Part shown: one piece after another, positions 25,648 through 34,822 of the stretch | Layout: the number at the start of each line of letters is the position of its first letter | Numbering within the stretch: position 1 is the stretch's first letter | Assembly (NCBI GenBank): GCA_902826095.1 | Contig: CADEDN010000027.1 | Location: forward strand, 1-45,973 | DNA: 45,973 nt | Direction of reading: 5' to 3' | DNA from: an uncultured Alphaproteobacteria bacterium | Lineage (GTDB): Bacteria > Pseudomonadota > Alphaproteobacteria > Caulobacterales > Parvularculaceae | Program-made: the position numbers and the translations under genes | Notes under the pieces: model-generated | What the model was told of the DNA's origin: nothing | The model's database searches: none | Seen by the model: only the letters and a program-made list of their open reading frames with translations

Positions 25648-26903
25648 GCTGCGGCCTCGCTCGTCCTCGGCCTTTGAATGCGAGCGAACGCCGCAAGCAG
25701 CGGGAGAATGGCGAGCGCGGTGAGCGCGGACGCGACCAGAAACGGCGCGCCGGGCAAATAAATCGGCGCGTCGGCGTCGGAGAATTTCGCGAAGATCTGC
25801 GTCATCATCAGCGGGCCAATGATCATGGCGACGCCTGAAATCGATCCGATCGCGCCTTGCAACTCGCCTTGCGCGTTCGCGGGAACGGTTCTCGACATGA
25901 TGCCTTGCAGGGCGGGTCCGGCGACGCCGCCAAGCGCGCCGAAGGCGATCAGCGCGTAGATCATCCACCCCTGCGTCGCCAGGCCATAGCCGAAATAAGC
26001 GATGATCGCGATCGCAAACCCGCCGAGCGCCGCGCGGCGCTCGCCGAACTTTGGCACGATCAAGCGGGTAAGGCCGCCCTGGACGACGACCGAGGCGAGG
26101 CCGACCGCCATCAGCGAAAAGCCGATCTCCCGCGGCGACCACTGAAAGCGCTCTTCCGCGAAATAGGCCCACACCGCTGGAAACGCCCAATGCCCGATAT
26201 TGAACAGGAAGATCGAGAAGGCGATCGGCAAAATGCTCGGGTACTGACGAAAATGCCTGAAGCTGCCGAAAGCGTTGGCTCTGGCGATGGAAAACGCGCG
26301 CCGGTTTTCTCGCCGCAGCGTTTCGGGCAGGAAAATCCAGCCATAGACGAAATTGCAGAAAGCGAGCGCCGAGACCGCGTAGAAAGGCGCGCGATGGCCG
26401 AATTCGTCGCCGATGAGGCCGCCGAGCGCCGGCCCGATGATGAAGCCGAGCCCGAATGCGCCGCCCATCAGCCCGAAATTCGCGGCGCGCTTTTCCGGCG
26501 GCGTGATGTCGGCGATATAGGCGTTCGCCGTCGAATAGGTGGCGGAAAGCCCGCCGGCGAGAATGCGCGCGATGAAGAGCACGCTCAGCGTCGGCGCGAT
26601 CGCGAGAAGCAGCGAGTCGAGAGAGAACGCCACGAGCGATCCAAGCAGCACCGGCCGCCGGCCGTAACGATCTGAAAGCGCGCCCATCACCGGCATCATG
26701 ATGAACTGCATCAGCGCATAGGCGAGCGCCAACACGCCGCCCCAGCGCGCGGCTTCGGCGAGGCCTTCGCCGGTCACATCCATGATCAGCCTCGGCATCA
26801 CCGGCATCAGGATGCCGAAGCCGATCATATTGGTCATGACCGTGATGAAAATGAATAACAGGGCGTTTCGGCCCGGCTCGCGCGTCGGCGCATCCTGATG
26901 CAT
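25644..26903 (-). CDS. MFS drug transporter, TetA-like (TCR/Tet family)
   Basis: A 419-residue twelve-helix major-facilitator protein. Motif A is [16 protein letters not shown] near residue 75, [31 protein letters not shown] covers motifs B/C of the tetracycline-pump group, and [19 protein letters not shown] matches the DHA12 motif C region. Chromosomal relatives of this kind are usually general exporters, so tetracycline resistance should not be assumed. It lies downstream of the CorC-type gene in the same direction, with a 21-base gap, and could be the last gene of the aroK-aroB-corC run. Confidence 0.87.
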   Translation of the reverse strand: MHQDAPTREPGRNALLFIFITVMTNMIGFGILMPVMPRLIMDVTGEGLAEAARWGGVLALAYALMQFIMMPVMGALSDRYGRRPVLLGSLVAFSLDSLLLAIAPTLSVLFIARILAGGLSATYSTANAYIADITPPEKRAANFGLMGGAFGLGFIIGPALGGLIGDEFGHRAPFYAVSALAFCNFVYGWIFLPETLRRENRRAFSIARANAFGSFRHFRQYPSILPIAFSIFLFNIGHWAFPAVWAYFAEERFQWSPREIGFSLMAVGLASVVVQGGLTRLIVPKFGERRAALGGFAIAIIAYFGYGLATQGWMIYALIAFGALGGVAGPALQGIMSRTVPANAQGELQGAIGSISGVAMIIGPLMMTQIFAKFSDADAPIYLPGAPFLVASALTALAILPLLAAFARIQRPRTSEAAA

Positions 26904-26924
26904 GGAAGGGAAAATATCCTTGAC

Positions 26925-28235
26925 CTAAATGTCCTTGTATTCCGGCCGCGCGGCGAATTCGATGGGCGTAACCTTGATCGCAGTGATTTGATTGCGCCGC
27001 CGCCGAATGATCCGAAAACGAAATCCATGAAATGAAAATGTCTGACCGACGTCGGGGATAGACTGCGATTCGTGAATGACAAGGCCGGCGATGGTCACGG
27101 CTTCGTCATCGGGCAGATTCCATTCCATCGCCCGGTTTAGGTCGCGGATCGTCACCTGGCCGTCGACATTGACCGATCCGTCGGACTGCGGGCGGACGCC
27201 CTGGACCGGGCTGTCATGCTCATCTTCAATTTCGCCGACGATCTCCTCGATAATGTCCTCAAGCGTCACAAGCCCCATGATTGATCCGTATTCGTCGACG
27301 ACGAGCGCGAAATGCTCCTGGCGGCGTTTGAAATTGTCGAGCTGCTCGGTGAGCGTCGTCGTTTCCGGCGTGAAATAGGGCGGGCGAACGAGATTGGCGA
27401 TCTTGACTTTGCTGGCGTCGCCTTCGGCTTCCCAAAGCGCGCTGAGAAGGTCTTTCGCATGCAGCACGCCGACGATGTTTTCAGTGGTGTCCTTGTAGAG
27501 CGGCAAACGGGTGTGGCCGCTCTTCAGCGCCTTGGACAGCAGCGTCGCCGGTTTCTCGTCGATGTCGAGCATGTCGATCGACTTGCGGTGGACCATCACC
27601 TCTTCGACACGAATGTCGTCGAGATCGAGAGCGCCGCGGAATATGTCGCGCACGCCCTTGTCGAACGCGCCTTCTTCATGGTGAAGGTCGACCGCCCCCC
27701 GCAATTCATCGGCGGCGGAGAACAGGCTTTCGTTTTTTTCGACATTGAGGCCGACCAAATGCAACCCGCCGCGTATCAGGAATCGGAGCGCCGCCGTGAC
27801 CGGCGTGAATATCAGCACGACCCAGCGCATCAGCGGCGCGACCAGCATCGCGATCTGGTCCGGGCGGGCGATCGCCGCCGTTTTTGGCGCGACTTCGCCG
27901 AAGATTACGGTCAGAATCGTCATTGTGACCGTCGCAATGGCGATCGCCGCGCCTGTCGTGTCGAAAATCTTGAGGAACAGCGCCGATGCGAGGGTCGCCG
28001 CGAGGGTGTTGACGATATTGTTGCCGACAAGAATGGCGCCGATCAGCCGCTCGCGGTCGCGGATCAGCAAATTCACTCGCGCCGCGCGCCGGTCGCCGTC
28101 GCTTTCCAGCTTGTGCAACCGCGCGCGCGACGTCGCTGTCAGGGCGGTCTCCGACCCGGAAAAGAATGCGGACAACATCAGCAGCAAAATAATTGCGCCG
28201 CCAATGGCGAAAACGTCCGGGTCGATATCGGTCAT
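26925..28235 (-). CDS. CorC/HlyC (CNNM-like) family membrane protein
   Basis: A 436-residue protein with the DUF21/CNNM membrane domain (about 1-190), two CBS domains (about 205-330) and a C-terminal CorC_HlyC domain (about 345-425). Visible marks are FFSGSETALTA near residue 25, LVGNNIVNTLA, IFGEVAPKTAA, and the CBS pieces TRLPLYKDTTENIVGVLHAKDL and FALVVDEYGSIMGLVTLEDI. The family takes part in magnesium/cobalt efflux; older annotations call it hemolysin, which is misleading. It follows aroB by 25 bases, a known alphaproteobacterial order. Confidence 0.9.
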   Translation of the reverse strand: MTDIDPDVFAIGGAIILLLMLSAFFSGSETALTATSRARLHKLESDGDRRAARVNLLIRDRERLIGAILVGNNIVNTLAATLASALFLKIFDTTGAAIAIATVTMTILTVIFGEVAPKTAAIARPDQIAMLVAPLMRWVVLIFTPVTAALRFLIRGGLHLVGLNVEKNESLFSAADELRGAVDLHHEEGAFDKGVRDIFRGALDLDDIRVEEVMVHRKSIDMLDIDEKPATLLSKALKSGHTRLPLYKDTTENIVGVLHAKDLLSALWEAEGDASKVKIANLVRPPYFTPETTTLTEQLDNFKRRQEHFALVVDEYGSIMGLVTLEDIIEEIVGEIEDEHDSPVQGVRPQSDGSVNVDGQVTIRDLNRAMEWNLPDDEAVTIAGLVIHESQSIPDVGQTFSFHGFRFRIIRRRRNQITAIKVTPIEFAARPEYKDI

Positions 28236-28260
28236 GGGTCGCGTGAGCCTCTCGGGATTA

Positions 28261-29376
28261 TCAATGGGCGCCGGCTGATTTCAGGAAATCTAGCACTGAG
28301 CCCGCGTCAACGGACTTCGCAATGAAGGCTTCCCCAAGCCGGCGCACCAGAATGAGCGTCAGCGCGCCGGCTTCGACTTTTTTGTCCTGCATCATGTGTC
28401 GGAGGAGCGCGTCGGCGGAGAGTTCCCCGCTGTCCTTTAGGTCCCGAAGGCCGGTCGGCAGCCCGGACGCGGAAAGATGCGCCTTAAGGCGCTTTGAATC
28501 CGCGGGCGGGCAAAGGCCGCTCGCGACAGAATAATCAAAGGCGAGCGCCATGCCAGCGGCGATCGCTTCGCCATGAAGCAGCTTGTCGGAGTAGCCGAAC
28601 GAAGATTCCAATGCGTGCCCGAAAGTGTGCCCGAGATTGAGCAGCGCCCGCTCGCCTCTTTCTTTTTCGTCGCTCGTGATGATCTCCGCTTTGGTCGCGC
28701 AAGAGCGCTTCACCGCGACGCGGCGCGCTGACGCGTCGCCGGCGAGCAGCGCCGCGCCGCGGTTTTCGAGCCAGGCGAAGAACGGCTCATCGCCGAGCGC
28801 GCCGTATTTCACGACCTCGGCGTAGCCAGCTTTCAACTCACGGGCGGGCAAGGTCGACAGCGCCGCGATATCGGCGATGACGATCGAGGGCTGGTGGAAG
28901 GCGCCGATGAGGTTCTTGCCGTGTGTTGAATTCACCGCGGTCTTGCCGCCGACGGCGCTGTCGACCTGCGCGAGAAGGGTTGTCGGGATCTGCGCGAAGC
29001 GGCAGCCCCGACGAAGGATCGCCGCGGCGAAGCCTGTCAAATCGCCGACGACGCCGCCGCCGAAGGCGATGACCATGTCGTCCCTCTCGACGCCGAGACT
29101 GATCAGCTCGTCGAGGAGCGCCTCAAGTCCGCGGAACGACTTTGCGCTTTCGCCGGGCGCAAGGACGATCTTGCGATGGTCGATTCCGGCGTCGGACAAG
29201 CCCTTGTACAGTCTCGCGCCTTGCGCGGAGTCGACATGGCTGTCGGTGACGACCACCGTGAAAGGCCGCGCCAGCAGCGGCCGCACAAGCGCGCCGCATC
29301 GCTCAAGCAAACGCTCGCCGATGTGGATGTCGTAGGCTTTCGCGCCGAGTTTGACCTGGCAAATGTCGACACTCAT
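28261..29376 (-). CDS. aroB: 3-dehydroquinate synthase
   Basis: A 371-residue enzyme of the shikimate pathway that turns DAHP into 3-dehydroquinate with NAD and a metal. Seen motifs: GGGVVGDLTGFAAAILRRG (NAD-binding glycine run), QIPTTLLAQVDSAVGGKTAVN, KNLIGAFHQP, GYAEVVKYG, and the metal ligands in LNLGHTFGHALE and LLHGEAIAAGM. Length and motif order are normal. The first codon overlaps the aroK stop by four bases, so translation is coupled. Confidence 0.95.
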   Translation of the reverse strand: MSVDICQVKLGAKAYDIHIGERLLERCGALVRPLLARPFTVVVTDSHVDSAQGARLYKGLSDAGIDHRKIVLAPGESAKSFRGLEALLDELISLGVERDDMVIAFGGGVVGDLTGFAAAILRRGCRFAQIPTTLLAQVDSAVGGKTAVNSTHGKNLIGAFHQPSIVIADIAALSTLPARELKAGYAEVVKYGALGDEPFFAWLENRGAALLAGDASARRVAVKRSCATKAEIITSDEKERGERALLNLGHTFGHALESSFGYSDKLLHGEAIAAGMALAFDYSVASGLCPPADSKRLKAHLSASGLPTGLRDLKDSGELSADALLRHMMQDKKVEAGALTLILVRRLGEAFIAKSVDAGSVLDFLKSAGAH

Positions 29377-29942
29377 GCAACGGACTCCCTGGCGAGATAG
29401 TCGGCGAGCGCGGCGATGATCGCATTGACGGTTCGCGCGTGGCCGCCGGCGCGGCTGTCGACGGTGATGTCGGCGGTCTCGTAAAGCGGCGTGCGCGCCG
29501 CAAGCAGGCGCGCGATCGTTTCTTTCGGATCGCCGGATTTCAGCAGCGGCCGCGTCGGCCGCTTCGTTGCGCGTTTGACCAGCGTTTCGACTTCCGCGCG
29601 TATCCAGACTGAAATGGCGTTCTTCTTGATCAGCGCCTTGGTCGCCGGCGTCGTCAGAGCGCCGCCGCCGGTTGCAAGAACGATCGGCCCGCCGGAGAGC
29701 AGGCGTTCGATGATCTGAGCCTCACCGCGTCGAAAGCTCTCCTCGCCATGGCGCTCAAAGAGTTCCGCGACGCTCATTCCGGCCGCCTGCTCGATTTCGG
29801 CGTCTGCGTCGCGGAAAGGCAGATTGAGCGCAGCAGCGAGACGCCGACCGACGGTTGTCTTGCCCGCGCCCATCATGCCGACAAGCGCGATCGGGCGGTC
29901 GATCTGGGGCGAAGTAGGAAGTTTGCGACGGGTCGAGGCCAT
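29373..29942 (-). CDS. aroK: Shikimate kinase
   Basis: A 189-residue kinase that phosphorylates shikimate. P-loop GMMGAGKTTVGRRLA near residue 21, substrate Asp in FRDADAEIE, the Arg of the FRRGEAQ helix, GGGALTTPATK, and the lid RPTRPLL are all intact. ATG at 29942 gives about twenty residues before the first strand. The frame is open further upstream to a TTG but without family similarity. It heads the aroK-aroB-CorC run. Confidence 0.94.
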   Translation of the reverse strand: MASTRRKLPTSPQIDRPIALVGMMGAGKTTVGRRLAAALNLPFRDADAEIEQAAGMSVAELFERHGEESFRRGEAQIIERLLSGGPIVLATGGGALTTPATKALIKKNAISVWIRAEVETLVKRATKRPTRPLLKSGDPKETIARLLAARTPLYETADITVDSRAGGHARTVNAIIAALADYLARESVA

Positions 29943-30062
29943 AGAGCGCTCAGTCTCTAATGAAGGCCGGCGCCCCGCGCCAGTGACAGGGCAGTTTCGT
30001 TTGGCGGCCAACCTGCGCTAGAAAGCCGGCGTTGATTCGGCGGCCCCAGGAGCACAATTATC

Positions 30063-30191
30063 GTGCGGTTTGTCATTGCCATCGTCGTTATCGCCTTGCT
30101 CGCGATTGTCGGGCTTTACGCGTATTCGCTGACCATTCAGCCGGAAACACGGGTCATCGAGCAGGACGCGGTGAGCGCCGCCGATGCTTAG
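30063..30191 (+). CDS. Small 42-residue membrane peptide
   Basis: GTG at 30063 with AGGAG (30048-30052) ten bases upstream opens a frame encoding one membrane helix (about residues 3-21, FVIAIVVIALLAIVGLYAY) followed by SLTIQPETRVIEQ. Its stop overlaps the start of the next gene by eight bases, so the two look co-translated. Short single-helix proteins ending in a PETR-like motif occur at this spot in related genomes as far as I recall. Function unknown. Confidence 0.65.
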   Translation: MRFVIAIVVIALLAIVGLYAYSLTIQPETRVIEQDAVSAADA

Positions 30192-31782
30192 GACCCTGAC
30201 GGCCGCCCTGTTGCTGGGGTGCGCTACGGCGCAGGCGCAGACAACGGCCCCCCTTGCGCCGATCGAGCAGACGGCGTTCGCGACCGACGCCTTTTCGACC
30301 GGCATCCTTGATCGGGAGAGCGGCGCCTTGCCGGCGGGCCTGTGGCGCGGCGCAACGAGGGAGGATCTGACCTTCCTGCTCGGCGCGCTGCCGACCCGGC
30401 CGTCTTCACCGGCGCTCGGTTCCGCCATGCGGCGCGTGCTGCTGTCGCCAGGCGAATCGCCTTTCGGCGGCGCGGCGCCCCTCGGCGGCCTCAAACTTCG
30501 CGCTCTAGCAAGGGCCGGGTTCGTTGACGAGGCTCGCGAGATCGAGGGCCTGTCGACCGGCGCGAAGACGGACCCCGCGAGCGTCGAAGCGATGGCGATC
30601 GCCGACCTTCTTTCCGGCGACCAATCCTCGGCTTGTGAAAAAGGACGCCGTGTCGAAGCGACGCGCGATAATCCTTTCTGGATGCGGCTCAGGGTCATTT
30701 GCTACGCAGCATCGAATGAGCTGGACGCGGCCGAACTCGCCCTCGGCATTCTCAGCGAGACCGGCCGCCTTGGCGAGATAGATCGCGAGCTGCTCGCGCC
30801 GCTGGCGTCCGGCGGCAAACCGAAGGCGCCCGTCGCGCCGGTCGATGCGCTGCATCTGGCGGCCGTCAAGGCGATGAAAATGCCAATCAGCGCCGGACTA
30901 TTGAACCGCGCGGACGCCGGCGTCGTCGTCGCGGTGGCGAATGACGCCGCCGTTGATTGGCCGACGCGACTTGCCGCTGCTCGAAAAGCCGCCGGCATGG
31001 GCGTCATGGGCGGCGCGGCGCTGAAAGCGCTCTACAGCGCGGCGCCGGCGGAAGCTGCGCCCGCTTTCCGGGCGATTTCATCGATGAGCGCCCCGGAATT
31101 CCTTCGCGACAAGGCGACGCGCGTCGCCGCCGAAATCGCCGCGGCCGGCGATTTCGAAGGCCTTAATGCGACCTCTCTTCTTTATACGGATGACATTCGC
31201 GCGCTCGAAGGCGCGGTCGTTCCGCTCGGCGAAGCGAACGCCTTCGCGCTTGCGCGGCTCGCCGTCGGCGACGCGGTCGGTGCGGAGCGATGGCTCGCGG
31301 CCGCCGCGCCAAGCGTGCGACAGGGCGCGGCCGGCGAAGAGGCGATGCGGCACATCGATCTGATCGGCGTTCTCAGCGTTCTCGATAAGGCGGGCGCGGA
31401 CCGCGTCGCGAGCGCGGCGAATGCGGCGGCGCAAAAGCCGCCGGTCGTCTTGCCGCCCGCCGCCGGCGCGTCGCCGCAGAATCTGGCTCAACTTGTGGGC
31501 CTCGCGATCAGCGCGGCGCGAGAGGACTCTCCTGGCGCGGCGACGCTCGTCGCGATCGCCGCGTCCGAGGCGGCGGCCAAAGGCGATGCGATCGCCTATG
31601 CGACGATGATTGAATCGCTTGCGGTTGGCGGCCTTTTGGATGTCGTCCGCCGCCAGCATGTCGAACGGGCGATCGCGGCGATGTATCCGGCGTCCGCGGC
31701 GCCGGCGCCAGCTGTGGCAGCGACGCCGGCATCGGCGCCGCAGGGCGTTGTTCCACGCTTGAAGCCCAAGCGCGAGTCATGA
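30184..31782 (+). CDS. Secreted or periplasmic helical-repeat protein of unknown function
   Basis: A 532-residue protein with a signal peptide (MLRTLTAALLLGCATAQA, cut after about residue 18) and then almost only alpha-helical, Ala-rich sequence with helix-pair repeats reminiscent of TPR/HEAT solenoids (for example LKLRALARAGFVDEAREIEGL and ASNELDAAELALGIL). The C-terminus is a Pro/Ala-rich tail. No catalytic motif is visible. It is followed by xerD with an ATGA overlap and preceded by the 42-residue membrane peptide; this context suggests a cell-envelope or division-linked role, but that is inference. Confidence 0.7.
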   Translation: MLRTLTAALLLGCATAQAQTTAPLAPIEQTAFATDAFSTGILDRESGALPAGLWRGATREDLTFLLGALPTRPSSPALGSAMRRVLLSPGESPFGGAAPLGGLKLRALARAGFVDEAREIEGLSTGAKTDPASVEAMAIADLLSGDQSSACEKGRRVEATRDNPFWMRLRVICYAASNELDAAELALGILSETGRLGEIDRELLAPLASGGKPKAPVAPVDALHLAAVKAMKMPISAGLLNRADAGVVVAVANDAAVDWPTRLAAARKAAGMGVMGGAALKALYSAAPAEAAPAFRAISSMSAPEFLRDKATRVAAEIAAAGDFEGLNATSLLYTDDIRALEGAVVPLGEANAFALARLAVGDAVGAERWLAAAAPSVRQGAAGEEAMRHIDLIGVLSVLDKAGADRVASAANAAAQKPPVVLPPAAGASPQNLAQLVGLAISAAREDSPGAATLVAIAASEAAAKGDAIAYATMIESLAVGGLLDVVRRQHVERAIAAMYPASAAPAPAVAATPASAPQGVVPRLKPKRES

Positions 31783-32714
31783 ACGCCCTAACGGAGGATG
31801 GGCGTCTGATCGCGCTCTTCCTCGACATGATGACGGTCGACCGCGCGGCGGCGGCCAACACGCTGAAAAACTACGGCCGCGACCTCGAACGATTCTCGGC
31901 CTTTGTCGCAACGCGCAAGGAATCGCTGATCACCGCCGGCGCTGACGACATCTCAGCCTGGCTGGAAACAATCGAGGCCGAGGGCCTCGCCGCGTCGACC
32001 GCCGCGCTCAAATGTTCAGCGCTCCGGCAATTTTACGCCTTTCTCTACGAAGAGAGCCGCCGCGCCGACAATCCGGCGACGGCGGTCGACCGGCCAAAGA
32101 CGCGCCGGCCGCTTCCGAAAATCCTCACGGAGGAGGAAGCCGCAAGGCTGGTCGGCGCCGCGACAGGCGAGGGGGCGAAAGCGGTTCGGCTTCGCGCGAT
32201 GGTCGAACTTCTTTATTCGTCCGGCCTGCGCGTATCGGAACTCGTCGGGCTGCCGCTCGCCGCAGCGAAGGCGCGCGGGGGAACGATGATCGTCAGGGGA
32301 AAGGGCGACCGGGAGCGGTTGGCGCCCGTCGGCGGCGCCGCCCGGCGCGCGCTTGATGAGTATCTTCTTGTCCGCGACGAATTCATCAGGGGCGCGCGCC
32401 GTAAGGAATCGCCCTGGCTTTTCCCGTCGCGCGGCAAAACCGGGCATATGACGTCGGCGCGCTTCGCGCAGCAGATCAAGGAACTCGCCGTCGCCGCCGG
32501 CATTGCGCCCGAGCGGGTGTCGCCGCATGTCCTGCGGCACGCCTTCGCCACGCATCTTCTGTCGGGCGGCGCCAATCTGCGCAGCGTTCAGGCGATGCTC
32601 GGCCATGCCGACATAACGACGACCGAGATTTACACCCATGTGGCGCAAGATCGCCTCAAGGAGCTGGTGTTCACCAAGCATCCGCTGGCGGGCAAGAAGT
32701 CCCGGGGCGGCTGA
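31779..32714 (+). CDS. xerD: Tyrosine recombinase XerD
   Basis: A 311-residue site-specific recombinase that resolves chromosome dimers at dif with XerC and FtsK. The SAM-like N-terminal domain spans about 8-95; the catalytic domain has the full set R151 (SSGLRVSEL), K175 (RGKGDRERL), H250 and R253 (PHVLRHAFATHLL), H276 (MLGHADI) and the nucleophile Y285 (TEIYTHV). It is not next to a tRNA or phage genes and sits between housekeeping genes, so it is the chromosomal XerD rather than an integrase. Confidence 0.93.
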   Translation: MNALTEDGRLIALFLDMMTVDRAAAANTLKNYGRDLERFSAFVATRKESLITAGADDISAWLETIEAEGLAASTAALKCSALRQFYAFLYEESRRADNPATAVDRPKTRRPLPKILTEEEAARLVGAATGEGAKAVRLRAMVELLYSSGLRVSELVGLPLAAAKARGGTMIVRGKGDRERLAPVGGAARRALDEYLLVRDEFIRGARRKESPWLFPSRGKTGHMTSARFAQQIKELAVAAGIAPERVSPHVLRHAFATHLLSGGANLRSVQAMLGHADITTTEIYTHVAQDRLKELVFTKHPLAGKKSRGG

Positions 32715-32762
32715 GCGTCGCGCGCGCTTGATCGTTATCGCGGCGAAGCCTAGATCATTCCC

Positions 32763-33731
32763 ATGCAGAAATATCTCGATTTCGAAAAACCGATCGCCGA
32801 CCTTGAAGGCCGCATTGAGGAGCTGAGAAAGCACGGCGCTGAAAAGGAAGGCGTCGCCAACGAAATATCGCGCCTCGAAACGCGCGCGCATGATCTGTTG
32901 AAGGACACCTACCACAGCCTGACGCGATGGCAGAAGACTCTGGTCGCCCGCCACGCGGAACGCCCGCATTTCTCGGATTATGTGCGCTTGCTGGCGGAGG
33001 ATTTCACGCCGCTCGCCGGCGACCGGTCGTTCGGCGAGGATCATGCGATCGTCGGCGGTCCCGCGCGCCTGCGCGGCCGCTCGATCATGTTGATCGGGCA
33101 TGAAAAAGGCTCCGACACCGCGAGCCGGGTCAAACACAATTTCGGCATGGCCAACCCCGAAGGCTATCGCAAGGCGATCCGTCTGATGGACATGGCCGAA
33201 CGCTTCAATTTGCCGGTCGTCACGCTTGTCGACACGCCCGGCGCTTATCCGGGGCGCGGCGCCGAAGAGCGCGGGCAGGCCGAGGCGATTGCAACGTGTA
33301 CGGAGAAATGCCTCGGTCTCGGCGCGCCGGTGATCGCCGTCATCGTCGGCGAAGGCGGCTCCGGCGGCGCTGTCGCGCTCGCCGCCGCGAACAAAGTGCT
33401 GATGCTTGAGCACGCGGTCTATTCAGTGATTTCGCCGGAAGGCTGCGCGTCGATCCTGTGGAAGGACGCGCAAGGCAAAGGCGACAGCAAGGCGCCGGAT
33501 GCTGCGGAAGCGATGAAAATCTCCGCGGTCGATCTCAAGGCGCTGGGCGTCATTGACGCCGTCGTGCCGGAACCCGTCGGCGGCGCGCATCGCGATCCGG
33601 CGCTTGCGGCCGAGCGCCTCGCCGACGCGATTGAGGGCGCGATCGAAGAGATGGAGCGGCTGACGCCGGATCAGCTTCGCCGCCATCGGCGCGACAAGTT
33701 CCTCGCGATCGGCCGCGCCGGCGTTTCCTGA
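32763..33731 (+). CDS. accA: Acetyl-CoA carboxylase carboxyltransferase, alpha subunit
   Basis: A 322-residue subunit of the enzyme making malonyl-CoA for fatty-acid synthesis; it works with AccD, biotin carrier and AccC, none of which is in the window. It begins with [19 protein letters not shown] and includes the crotonase-like core: [17 protein letters not shown]-type region ([20 protein letters not shown]), [10 protein letters not shown]-type loop ([17 protein letters not shown]) and [10 protein letters not shown]. Length is normal. Follows xerD by 48 bases. Confidence 0.95.
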   Translation: MQKYLDFEKPIADLEGRIEELRKHGAEKEGVANEISRLETRAHDLLKDTYHSLTRWQKTLVARHAERPHFSDYVRLLAEDFTPLAGDRSFGEDHAIVGGPARLRGRSIMLIGHEKGSDTASRVKHNFGMANPEGYRKAIRLMDMAERFNLPVVTLVDTPGAYPGRGAEERGQAEAIATCTEKCLGLGAPVIAVIVGEGGSGGAVALAAANKVLMLEHAVYSVISPEGCASILWKDAQGKGDSKAPDAAEAMKISAVDLKALGVIDAVVPEPVGGAHRDPALAAERLADAIEGAIEEMERLTPDQLRRHRRDKFLAIGRAGVS

Positions 33732-33799
33732 CGCTTTGGACTTTTTGATTTGGCGCGCCTTTGCGCGCGAAACCGGTTTCCGCTTTCGCGTCCGGCGCG

Positions 33800-34792
33800 C
33801 TATTGGGGCTGTTCGAGATTGAGCGTGTCGACGGCTTCGGGCGTTTGCGCTTCAAGGAAGCGGCGAATGGCGTTGGCGGTCGCTTCCGGCGCCTCCTCCA
33901 TCGGCAAATGGCCGACATTCTCGAAAATGACGACTTCCGCATTCGGCATGCGCTCGTTGAAAGTCTGCGCCGCCGTCGCGTAGACAAGCTGGTCTTGCGC
34001 CCCCCAGAGGATCAAGCTCGGCTGTTCGATCTGATGGAGCCGACCAGCGTAGGCGGCTTCGCGGTCCGTCGTCGAACGGATTGATGCGGCCCGGCGATTG
34101 CCGGGGAAGCGCAATAATTCCCAATAGCGATCGATCATCTCCTCGGTGACGATTGTGTCGACAGCGACGCTTTCAAGGAGCGACTTCCTGACGAGGCTGC
34201 GCGGCGTGATTTGCTCGGCCAGCGGCCGCGCGAGCGGATTGCGCAACAGCCGGAAGCCGATATTGAGGCGCGGCGGCGTTTCGCCCTCGCGAAGCGGCGC
34301 GCCGGCCGAATCGATCAGGATCAGACCGTCGACGCGTTCCGGGTGCGCCAGCGCGTATCGCCAGGCGACCCAGCCGCCCATCGAATTGCCCGCAAGGTAA
34401 AAGTGATCGAGCCTGGCCGCGTTGGCGACGGCGTCCAGCGCCTCGAACATGCCCGCCGCGGAATAGTCGTCGCGCGGATGCGGGCCGGTAAGGCCGTGTC
34501 CTGGCTGATCGAAAGAGATGATGCGGTATTCGCCGCCAAGTTCGTCGACCATCGGCGCCCAAGTTTGCAGGCTCGCATTCGAGCCGTGCACAAAGATGAT
34601 CGCCGCGCAGTCACGACAGCCATCATCGCGCCAGTGCACGCGCATCCCGCCGGCGCCGTCCGCAAAGAGCGCGTCTTTGCCGCCATATTTGGCGATCATT
34701 TCGTCGCGATCCGTGTCCGGCGTTCGCAGCATCGCGAATACGAAAGCGAGAACCGCAATGGCGGCCGCGGCGATGGTGAGAACTCTTTTCAT
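33800..34792 (-). CDS. Membrane-anchored or exported alpha/beta hydrolase
   Basis: A 330-residue hydrolase with an N-terminal membrane helix or uncleaved signal (about 3-23). Motifs in order: FVHGSNASLQTW (oxyanion side), FDQPGHGLTG, nucleophile elbow GNSMGGW near 139, acid in WGAQDQLVYA and the histidine in FENVGHLPMEEAP. It resembles lipases/epoxide-hydrolase-like esterases. It lies just downstream of aroC on the same strand (30-base gap) but has no obvious metabolic link. Substrate not identifiable. Confidence 0.85.
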   Translation of the reverse strand: MKRVLTIAAAAIAVLAFVFAMLRTPDTDRDEMIAKYGGKDALFADGAGGMRVHWRDDGCRDCAAIIFVHGSNASLQTWAPMVDELGGEYRIISFDQPGHGLTGPHPRDDYSAAGMFEALDAVANAARLDHFYLAGNSMGGWVAWRYALAHPERVDGLILIDSAGAPLREGETPPRLNIGFRLLRNPLARPLAEQITPRSLVRKSLLESVAVDTIVTEEMIDRYWELLRFPGNRRAASIRSTTDREAAYAGRLHQIEQPSLILWGAQDQLVYATAAQTFNERMPNAEVVIFENVGHLPMEEAPEATANAIRRFLEAQTPEAVDTLNLEQPQ

Positions 34793-34822
34793 ACTGATCC
34801 GGCGCTTTTCATTCGATCGTCT

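Noticed and set aside
25644-26903. Acquired tetracycline-resistance gene
   Set aside because: Base composition and operon setting match the core chromosome, and there is no TetR-type regulator; TetA-like chromosomal pumps are common.
31779-32714. Phage or island integrase
   Set aside because: Sequence and neighbours fit chromosomal XerD; no attachment site or phage genes are near.
32016-33413. 465-codon frame antisense to xerD and accA
   Set aside because: It spans two well-recognised genes on the other strand, which real genes rarely do.
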